The notes beneath the pieces are model-generated. The model searched no databases. It was not told the DNA's origin and saw nothing but the letters and a program-made list of their open reading frames with translations. A stretch of 13,764 nucleotides of DNA from assembly GCA_001587675.1 (NCBI GenBank), contig LNGD01000034.1, forward strand, positions 1 to 13,764, in the 5' to 3' direction. The position numbers and the translations under genes were made by a program. Below, piece by piece: positions 6,083 through 12,131 of this stretch; position 1 is the stretch's first letter, and every line of letters starts with the position of its first letter. The stretch comes from Candidatus Methanofastidiosum methylothiophilum. GTDB lineage: Archaea; Methanobacteriota_B; Thermococci; Methanofastidiosales; Methanofastidiosaceae.

Positions 6083-6613
6083 CTAAGTCTCTTCCTTAAC
6101 TTCAAATACTTTAGTGCAATCAATGTCGTTATATTTATGACATGAAAATATTTTATCACCATAGTAAATAGTTTCGAAATCAAAGAGGTCGGGAGATCGA
6201 TAAAATTTATCATAGACAATTGAAAGATCTTCTTCATCAAGTTTAATTTCTTTGCCATCTTTAGTTCTTACATAAAACAAATTATTATTGTCATCAAAGC
6301 CAATTTTCTTTATTTCATCATATTTAATCGATTCAAGTTCGGGCATTATTTTTATTAATTTTTCGTAGAAGGTACCGCCGTTTTTTATATCCAATAGAAT
6401 CATTTTGCATATCTTGACTTTTTCATAATAATTATCTTCGCTATCTTCAGCGATCAAAAGAGGTTTCTTTCTTTCCTTTTCCAATTCTTTCAAAGCGGAT
6501 AATTCCTCTACATGGAGGATATTCTTGTATATCCCAAATACTACTCCTTTTTCCCTAAGTGAATCAAGTCTTTTTATAAATGAGTCAAGATCCCAAATGA
6601 ATTCTACTTCCAT
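6083..6613 (-). CDS. Uncharacterised 176-residue protein
   Basis: I do not recognise this protein. It is rich in Lys, Glu, Asp and Ile, with no signal peptide, membrane segment or cysteine metal motif (only three cysteines, dispersed). The N-terminal part is mainly helical, with a charged stretch around residues 37-50 (EELSALKELEKERKK). The second half has strand-like pieces, including NNLFYVRTKDGKEIKLDEED. Codon usage and AT content match the neighbours, and the ATG at 6613 has a well-placed TATA core (27.5 bases away) and no ribosome site, so it is probably a real leaderless gene. It shares its promoter region with the divergent Nif3-like gene. Confidence 0.7.
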   Translation of the reverse strand: MEVEFIWDLDSFIKRLDSLREKGVVFGIYKNILHVEELSALKELEKERKKPLLIAEDSEDNYYEKVKICKMILLDIKNGGTFYEKLIKIMPELESIKYDEIKKIGFDDNNNLFYVRTKDGKEIKLDEEDLSIVYDKFYRSPDLFDFETIYYGDKIFSCHKYNDIDCTKVFEVKEET

Positions 6614-6631
6614 GCAATTCGAAGTAAGTAT

Positions 6632-6646
6632 AAGTTATTTAAATGC
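6632..6646. promoter_or_regulatory. Shared palindromic TATA box for two divergent leaderless genes
   Basis: ATTTAAAT at 6637-6644 is a perfect palindrome, centred 24.5 bases from the rightward ATG at 6665 and 27.5 bases from the leftward ATG at 6613. No other TATA-like core fits either gene in the 51-base gap, and neither start has a ribosome site. Confidence 0.65.
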
Positions 6647-6664
6647 CTTTTTGAATTCATCTTC

Positions 6665-7417
6665 ATGGAACTTTATGAGCTTGTTAAATATATGGATGAT
6701 TATCTAAAAATCAATGAAATTGAAGATGTGTCTGCAAATGGATTGCAAATAGAAGGGAAAAAAGAGGTAGAAAAGATTTGTTTAGGAGTAGATGGATCCC
6801 TTGAGATGTTTAAAGAAGCTTCTAAAATTAATGCTGATTTGATTTTAGTTCACCATGGCTTAATATGGGGGGGACTAAAGAATATTAGAGGTCTTATGAA
6901 AGAAAGAATATTTACCTTATTTGAAAATGGAATTTCACTATATGCTGCACATCTGCCTTTGGATATGCATCCAGAAATTGGGAATAACATAGAGCTAATA
7001 AAAATATTAAATCTTTCAAATCCTGAACCTTTTGGAGCTTATCATGGATTAAAGATAGGATTTAAAGGACAGTATGAGTCTCCTAAGACAGTTAAAGAGA
7101 TTTCCAGTATTCTTGAAAAATCCCTTTCAACAAAAATTGAATCATTTCAATTTGGTATGAATAAGATTAAATCAGTCGGGATTGTAAGTGGCGGTGGTGG
7201 TTCAACCTTTGAAGACTGCATCAAAGAAAAAATTGATCTTTTTATTACAGGAGAACCGTCACATTCTATATATCATATAGCAAAAGAAGCAGGTATTAAT
7301 TTGATATTTGCTGGTCACTATGCAACTGAAAAACTAGGAGTTATGGCATTGGGTAAAAAAATTGAAGAGAAATTTAGTGTAAAGACAGAATTTATAGATA
7401 TACCAACAGGCCTTTAG
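6665..7417 (+). CDS. Nif3-like dinuclear metal-centre protein
   Basis: This 250-residue member of the NIF3/YbgI family (often annotated GTP cyclohydrolase 1 type 2-like) forms hexameric toroids with a two-metal site. Metal ligands expected in the family are present: LVHHGLIWGG (H63, H64), AAHLPLDMH (D100) and AGHYATEKLG (H218, E222). The N-terminal SANGLQIEG and central IVSGGGGS are also family hallmarks. The length is typical for the form without the extra inserted domain. The true substrate of the family is unsettled. The gene is leaderless by promoter geometry, and its TAG stop overlaps the purP stop by tail-to-tail contact. Confidence 0.92.
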   Translation: MELYELVKYMDDYLKINEIEDVSANGLQIEGKKEVEKICLGVDGSLEMFKEASKINADLILVHHGLIWGGLKNIRGLMKERIFTLFENGISLYAAHLPLDMHPEIGNNIELIKILNLSNPEPFGAYHGLKIGFKGQYESPKTVKEISSILEKSLSTKIESFQFGMNKIKSVGIVSGGGGSTFEDCIKEKIDLFITGEPSHSIYHIAKEAGINLIFAGHYATEKLGVMALGKKIEEKFSVKTEFIDIPTGL

Positions 7418-8430
7418 CAAACTATTTCTTTAAGCTTATTTTCTTTTATGGCATTTTTTATTTCAAGAGCAATTCTTCTTCCTGTTGACATCGGCTCTCC
7501 ATATTTAATATAAGTATATGGCGAATAAGGTGCAAAGAGATTGGTACCAGCGACAATTCTAGCAGAAATTTCAAATATGTATATTTCGGATTCAGGGGTA
7601 ATAACCCCTTCTAAGCAGAATGGACCAAATAAACCCCTTCCAGAAATTAGCTGTTTGGACTTTTCAACGACTCGTTCTCCCATATCAAATATTTCAGGTA
7701 AGAGTGACTCTCTTACTGTGATGGGAATATTGCCAACGACAACGTAGCTTGGATCTATCTTCTTCAAAGCGAATTGGTCCCTTGCAGAAATTCTCCCTAT
7801 AGAATCCACATTGCTTTCATATCTTTTATCAAAGCTCATAATTTCAAGTTCATTATTAAGTAAACTGTAGAAATAGTGGAAATACGCTGGAACTCCGATA
7901 ATATACTCTTGGATAACATATTTTTCGTTTATATGGTCTGCAATTTTTTCATTGAAATCTTTTGTATCTTTTGCGAGGAAATATCCCATACCTCCTTTTG
8001 CACCGTAAAACTTTACAATTACTGGTCTATCAATTTCTTCAGGCGTATTGAATATTCTAGGAATTTTTATATTTGCTTCTGTTAACCATTGTCTCTCAAG
8101 ATCCCTAGCTGATTCCCATTCTAGAACATCCTTATTGCCAAAGTACATTACTTTCATATCCTTGAAATCTTCAATTTTCATGTAAGCAATAAAAGAACCA
8201 TGTGGTATTAATATAGTATTTCTTTTTACAAGTTCGTCCTGTAAGGAAAATAGCTCTGAAAAATTATTGACAGAAATTATTTCGTCTGCTACACCAAAAC
8301 TCTTGTATACTTTTTCAGAACCTTTTTTTGCTATACAGAGGGTTTTAAATCCTTCATCCTTTGCCCCTTTTAATATCTGAAGGGCAGAATGACTTCCAAG
8401 TGTGGCGATAGTATAATTCGATACGTCCAT
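7414..8430 (-). CDS. purP: FAICAR synthetase PurP (formate- and ATP-dependent)
   Basis: PurP is the archaeal enzyme that formylates AICAR to FAICAR using formate and ATP, in purine biosynthesis. This 338-residue protein shows the family start TIATLGSHSALQILKGAKDEGF (near residues 7-28) and the ATP-grasp segment VIVKFYGAKGGMGYF. It also shows the AICAR-region YVIQEYIIGVPAYFHYFYS and IGRISARDQ, and the metal-binding end GPFCLEGVI...IYIFEISARIVAGTN. Its length is normal. The ATG at 8430 has no ribosome site; a TTTTAAGTATAAT TATA region is centred about 27 bases upstream. It diverges from purH across 85 bases. Its last codons overlap the Nif3-like stop. Confidence 0.95.
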   Translation of the reverse strand: MDVSNYTIATLGSHSALQILKGAKDEGFKTLCIAKKGSEKVYKSFGVADEIISVNNFSELFSLQDELVKRNTILIPHGSFIAYMKIEDFKDMKVMYFGNKDVLEWESARDLERQWLTEANIKIPRIFNTPEEIDRPVIVKFYGAKGGMGYFLAKDTKDFNEKIADHINEKYVIQEYIIGVPAYFHYFYSLLNNELEIMSFDKRYESNVDSIGRISARDQFALKKIDPSYVVVGNIPITVRESLLPEIFDMGERVVEKSKQLISGRGLFGPFCLEGVITPESEIYIFEISARIVAGTNLFAPYSPYTYIKYGEPMSTGRRIALEIKNAIKENKLKEIVC

Positions 8431-8447
8431 TGAGAATTAACTTAACT

Positions 8448-8462
8448 TATTATACTTAAAAC
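8448..8462 (-). promoter_or_regulatory. TATA region of purP
   Basis: Minus-strand GTTTTAAGTATAATA is centred about 25-27 bases before the purP ATG at 8430, with no ribosome site between. This predicts a leaderless transcript. Confidence 0.5.
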
Positions 8463-8484
8463 TTTCTATAGACCTAAGAGAAAA

Positions 8485-8496
8485 TTATTTAAATTA
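8485..8496 (+). promoter_or_regulatory. TATA box of purH
   Basis: TTATTTAAATTA contains palindromic ATTTAAAT at 8487-8494, centred 25.5 bases before the GTG at 8516 and 28.5 before the ATG at 8519. No Shine-Dalgarno sequence is present, predicting a leaderless mRNA. Confidence 0.6.
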
Positions 8497-8515
8497 GCAT
8501 TCCAAACGTGCCAAA

Positions 8516-10120
8516 GTGATGGAAAGAAGAGCACTAATTAGCGTTACAGACAAAAATGGCCTTGAAGATTTTGCAAAAACAATCTCTGAACTTGGCTTTG
8601 AACTTGTATCGACTGGAGGTACTCTAAAGTTTCTTTTAGAAAAAGGGATAAAAGTGACTCCAATTGAGAAAGTTACAGGTTTTAATGAAATGATTGGCGG
8701 TAGGGTAAAAACTTTACATCCAAGTATTCATGGTGGAATTCTTTATATTAGAGATGACAAATCCCATGAAAATGAAATCATTTCAGAAGGGATAAAGCCA
8801 ATAGATATTGTTGTCTGTAATCTTTATCCTTTTAAAGAAACTGTGGCTAAGAACCCAACGCTTGAGGATGCTATTGAAAATATCGACATAGGCGGAGTAA
8901 CTCTTCTTAGAGCCGCTGCAAAAAATTTCAAATATGTTACTGTTATAGTGGATTCCTCTGACTATGACCTTGTGAAAAAGGAGCTTATAGAAAAAGGGAA
9001 TACTTCTTATGAAACTAGAAAGAAACTTTGTGTAAAAGCGTTCACACATACTGCAGATTATGACAGTGCTATAGAGAGTTATTTATCTGATGTTTTGACC
9101 GATAATAAGAAATTGAAACTTTCATTTGAGTCTGGTACACCCCTAAGATATGGGGAGAACTGGCATCAAAAGGCAAGCTTCTTTAAGAAAGACACAGCTG
9201 AACCCTCTGCTTCAAATATGAAACAACTTCATGGTAAGGCACTTTCTTACAATAATTATCTTGACATTGAAGCGGCACTTAATGTGGCAAAAGAATTATC
9301 AGAGTACAATGCTGCAGTCATAGTTAAACATCTAAATCCTTGTGGTATAGCAACTGGAAAGACTCTCTTTGATGCTTTGAAAAATGCATGGGATGGAGAT
9401 AGAGTATCTGCCTATGGCAGTATAATAGCCTTAACGAGAAGATTAGATCTAAAAACAGCTTCTTTTCTCAAAGGTAAATTTGTTGAAGTAATAATTGCTC
9501 CTTCTTTTGAAGAAGATGCTTTAGAATTTTTAAAAAATAAAAGTAAAGATATAAGAATCATCGAAGTCGGTAAGCTTTTCACTTCTGAAGAGAAAGTTTA
9601 CAAATTTTTGATAGGTGGAGTAATCGAGCAGGATAGACCAAAAGGACTCTATGAAAAGTGGGAATGTGTAACAAAAGAAAAGTTCCCAGATAGTAAAAAA
9701 GATCTCGGACTTTTTACTATTATTGCAACAAAATATACAAAATCAAACTCGATAGTTTTGGGAATGGAATATGAAAAAGGCCAGTATAAAGTACTTGGAA
9801 GTGGGGTCGGGCAACCAAATAGAGTTGACTCACTTAAGAAATTGGCAATTCCAAAAATATATGAAAATCTAGAAAATATGTGGAATGAAGAAAATCCAGG
9901 TATATCTAAAGATGCCTTTTTCAAAGAAAAGATTTCAGAGTGTGTTCTTGTTTCTGATGCATTCTTCCCATTTGATGATACAGTAAAAGTAGCAGCAGAA
10001 CATAATATCAAATATATTATACAATCAGGTGGGTCTATTAGAGATAAAGAAGTAATTGAAACATCGGACAAATTAGGTATATCGATGGTTTTCACTGGTA
10101 TGAGGTACTTCAATCACTAA
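8516..10120 (+). CDS. purH: Bifunctional AICAR transformylase/IMP cyclohydrolase PurH
   Basis: PurH carries out the last two steps to IMP. The N-terminal MGS-like cyclohydrolase domain is clear (RRALISVTDKNG, STGGT, GGRVKTLHPSIHGGIL at about 61-76, LLRAAAKNF). The C-terminal AICAR transformylase domain is also full length: LRYGENWHQKA (210-220), SYNNYLD, KHLNPCG with the catalytic K271-H272 pair, TKSNSIV, GQPNRVDS, SDAFFPFDD and MVFTGMRYFNH. Some positions deviate from the usual bacterial form (SAYGSIIAL for SAFGGIIAL, IIQSGGS for QPGGS). At 534 residues it is slightly long. The transformylase normally uses 10-formyl-tetrahydrofolate, which would be unusual in a methanogen and redundant with adjacent purP. 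The start is GTG 8516 or ATG 8519; both fit the promoter. Confidence 0.95.
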   Translation: MMERRALISVTDKNGLEDFAKTISELGFELVSTGGTLKFLLEKGIKVTPIEKVTGFNEMIGGRVKTLHPSIHGGILYIRDDKSHENEIISEGIKPIDIVVCNLYPFKETVAKNPTLEDAIENIDIGGVTLLRAAAKNFKYVTVIVDSSDYDLVKKELIEKGNTSYETRKKLCVKAFTHTADYDSAIESYLSDVLTDNKKLKLSFESGTPLRYGENWHQKASFFKKDTAEPSASNMKQLHGKALSYNNYLDIEAALNVAKELSEYNAAVIVKHLNPCGIATGKTLFDALKNAWDGDRVSAYGSIIALTRRLDLKTASFLKGKFVEVIIAPSFEEDALEFLKNKSKDIRIIEVGKLFTSEEKVYKFLIGGVIEQDRPKGLYEKWECVTKEKFPDSKKDLGLFTIIATKYTKSNSIVLGMEYEKGQYKVLGSGVGQPNRVDSLKKLAIPKIYENLENMWNEENPGISKDAFFKEKISECVLVSDAFFPFDDTVKVAAEHNIKYIIQSGGSIRDKEVIETSDKLGISMVFTGMRYFNH

Positions 10121-10124
10121 ATTA

Positions 10125-10808
10125 TCATATTCCAGTACAAATCTATATTTTACTTCTTTAGTATATTCAAGATATCCTTCCAATTCTTTCTGCAAATTTT
10201 TTCATCCAGATAAGTCCTGACAATAACTGGAATTAAGATGAATAAGGTAACTATAAATCCCCAAAAGGATCCCAATACTAAGGGGAATGCGAGAGTACAA
10301 ATAATTCCCCCTACTTATCCCGGGTGTCTAACGTAAAAATACGGCCCTTCTTTACAAACTGTATGCCCTCTATCTTTCTGGATTCTGACTACTGAAGAAA
10401 AAAATTTTTTGTCTTTTTAGCCCAAAGAATGATAAACTGCCCAATTATGTAAAGAATAATTCCAAGTATTACCAAATATAAAGGAAGTATCGGGCCCAAT
10501 TATGCCAGCCAGCATCAAAGGAGGATAGTTTAAGAACAAAGAAAAATATAGGTGTTGTCAATACATAATAAATTTTATCCCAACTTTTCTTTCCACTCCC
10601 CCAGGTTCTAATCTTTCCTTAATTAGATCTTTTTATCTGATAAGTAATAGTAAGTCAACAAAACAAAGAAAATATTTAATCCATTAAATACCCATCCTTG
10701 CCAATATTTATTCGGCCAGCAGATAAAAAGGTAAGAGTGATTATAAAGACAAAAATAAAGGTAGATTTGGTTCCAAGTTTAAAATCGATTTTTTTCTGCC
10801 ATAAACAT
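10125..10808 (-). pseudogene. Decayed isoprenylcysteine carboxyl methyltransferase-family membrane protein
   Basis: Nothing is open here, but piecewise minus-strand translation spells one family from end to end. The order is FVFIITLTFLSAG, YWQGWVFNGLNIFF, DLIKERLEPGG, SWDKIYYVLTTPIFFFVL with FDAGWHNW, GPILPLYLVILGIILYIIG, and VRIQKDRGHTVCKEGPY joined to FYVRHPG. Then come VGGIICTLAFPLVLGSFWG, VIVRTYLDEK and ELEGYLEYTKEVKYRFV. These are the RxxPxLxxER, ERGH, GPYxxVRHPGY and EGYxEYxxxVxYR hallmarks of the multi-pass ICMT/PEMT-like methyltransferases (about 215 residues). The reading frame changes near 10790, 10712, 10632, 10594, 10495, 10400, 10198 and 10134, and a TAA at 10317-10315 replaces the Tyr of HPGY. 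At least seven lesions mean it cannot encode the protein. It is convergent with purH, ending five bases from its stop. Confidence 0.85.
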
Positions 10809-10956
10809 ATTATTAAGTTCAAATATTAAGACTATTGTATGATGTTTAGTCTATAATAATTCTTTATTCGTATATTTAGACAAATAAATCCAAACGTCTA
10901 GTATCTCTAATTTTTATCATAAATATATTTAAATATAGGATATAATAAAGTCAAAT
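10809..10956 (+). promoter_or_regulatory. purC operon upstream region and TATA box
   Basis: This gene-free 148 bases holds the purC promoter. ATTTAAAT at 10927-10934 is centred 26.5 bases before the ATG at 10957 with no ribosome site, predicting a leaderless mRNA. Upstream there are three TAGAC/GTCTA pentamers: GTCTATA at 10849-10855, TAGAC at 10877-10881 and GTCTA at 10896-10900. The last two form a weak inverted repeat. The longer TATAGAC form recurs once between purP and purH. I see no other element. Confidence 0.5.
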
Positions 10957-11883
10957 ATGAGTAGTCCAAGTAGTACCTCTTCTGGATTTTCAAGGGAAGG
11001 AAAAGTTAAGAGAGTTTATGATGTTTCTGACAAAGAAATTGAATTTGAGTTTACTGATAGAATTTCTGTTTTTGATAAAATAATACCTTCTAAAATACCA
11101 TACAAAGGAGAAACTTTGTGTAGAGAAGGAACTTTCTGGCTTAAGGAAGCTGAAAAATTAGGATTCTTAACACACTTTATCAAAATGACTGACAAAAACA
11201 AGATGTTAGTTAAAAAGGTCAATATAATTCATGATTATGCTAAAATTAATCATAATACCAAGAACTATCTAATCCCTCTCGAATTTATTTGCAGACATTT
11301 TGTTGCAGGCTCTCTTCATGATAGACTAACAAAAGGGAAAATAGATGCAAAAGAGCTAGGTTTCTCAAAAAAGACTGTTGAGTATGGAGAAAAGTTACCA
11401 GAGCCTTTTATTGAGACTTCAACTAAACTTGAACCTGTAGATAGACCACTGGATAAAAAAGAAGCATTAAGCATATCGGGCCTTACTGAAGAAGAATACC
11501 AGACTATCCTTGAAACAATAATTAAAATGGACTCAAGGATGTCAAAGATCGTTGAGAGGGGTGGCTTAATCCACGTTGATGGAAAAAAGGAATTTGGGAT
11601 GAATGAAGATAGAACCTTAATGTTTATTGACGTCTTTGGGACAGCTGATGAAGATAGATTCTGGGATAAAGAACTCTATGAACAGGGACAAATGGTAGAA
11701 CTATCAAAGGAGTTTGTGAGGCAGTACTATATTAAAACAGGATACAAAAAAGAATTATATGATGCTAGAGAAAAAGGTCAGCGAGAACCTGATATACCTG
11801 CGTTGCCAGAAAGCATGGTTAAAGAAGTATCTGATCTTTATATTAATATGTATGAAAGAATTACTGGTGAAAAATTTAGGTGA
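10957..11883 (+). CDS. purC: SAICAR synthetase PurC
   Basis: PurC joins CAIR and aspartate, using ATP, to form SAICAR. The protein shows GKVKRVYDV (residues about 15-23), the FDKIIPSKIPYKG segment, CRHFVAGSLHDRL, EPFIETSTKLEPVDRPL, the HVDGKKEFGM strand and the C-terminal ALPESMVKEVSDLYINMYERITG. At 308 residues it is the longer form of the family rather than the compact form of about 240. A short Ser-rich N-terminus (SSPSSTSSG) precedes the core and is probably disordered. The ATG at 10957 has a TATA core 26.5 bases upstream and no ribosome site. Its stop codon region carries the ribosome site of purS, so purC, purS and purL form one translationally linked operon. Confidence 0.95.
   Translation: MSSPSSTSSGFSREGKVKRVYDVSDKEIEFEFTDRISVFDKIIPSKIPYKGETLCREGTFWLKEAEKLGFLTHFIKMTDKNKMLVKKVNIIHDYAKINHNTKNYLIPLEFICRHFVAGSLHDRLTKGKIDAKELGFSKKTVEYGEKLPEPFIETSTKLEPVDRPLDKKEALSISGLTEEEYQTILETIIKMDSRMSKIVERGGLIHVDGKKEFGMNEDRTLMFIDVFGTADEDRFWDKELYEQGQMVELSKEFVRQYYIKTGYKKELYDAREKGQREPDIPALPESMVKEVSDLYINMYERITGEKFR
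11879..11883 (+). promoter_or_regulatory. Ribosome binding site deciding the purS start
   Basis: GGTGA (within AGGTGA) overlaps the purC stop and lies five bases before a TTG at 11889. A GTG at 11880 is also in frame but sits inside the site itself, so TTG is the better start. Confidence 0.6.
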
Positions 11884-11888
11884 TTTGT

Positions 11889-12131
11889 TTGAAGGTCGAA
11901 ATTAAAGTTGGATTGAAGGAAGGAATTACAGATCCTGAGGGTCTTAATATCAAAAAATCCCTGAAATTGCTTGGTTTTGATGAGGTTGAGAATGTAGAAG
12001 TGAAGAGAAGCTACGTCATAGAAATAAGTGGAAAGGATGAGAAAAAAATCAGAGAAGATGTGGATATGATGTGCAAAAAACTTCTGATTAATCCTGTAAT
12101 CCACGATTACGAAGTGGAAATGATAAAATGA
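11889..12131 (+). CDS. purS: FGAM synthase subunit PurS
   Basis: PurS is the small structural subunit that bridges PurQ and PurL in the three-part FGAM synthase (FGAR plus glutamine plus ATP to FGAM). The 80-residue product starts KVEIKVGLKEGITDPEG, the typical PurS first strand and turn. It continues with IKKSLKLLGFDEVENVEVKRSYVIEI and ends in a strand with VIHDYEVEMI. I take the TTG at 11889 because the product then begins exactly as PurS proteins do and because GGTGA lies five bases before it. Starting at GTG 11880 would add three residues. The gene overlaps purL by four bases (ATGA). The purQ partner is not between purS and purL. Confidence 0.92.
   Translation: MKVEIKVGLKEGITDPEGLNIKKSLKLLGFDEVENVEVKRSYVIEISGKDEKKIREDVDMMCKKLLINPVIHDYEVEMIK

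Noticed and set aside
9649..10113. A 154-codon minus-strand frame at the 3' end of purH
   Set aside because: It is antisense to conserved PurH motifs (SDAFFPF, GQPNRVDS) and has no start signals.
10315..10317. The TAA within HPG-stop-VGG as a possible recoded codon
   Set aside because: No known archaeal recoding uses TAA, and the same gene carries several frame changes, so decay explains it.
10877..10900. TAGAC...GTCTA inverted repeat as an operator or terminator hairpin
   Set aside because: Only five base pairs with a 14-base spacer in AT-rich DNA; kept only as part of a tentative shared motif.
11838..12104. An 88-codon minus-strand frame opposite the purC end and purS
   Set aside because: It overlaps two clear pur genes and reads as shadow sequence rich in Phe and Ile.
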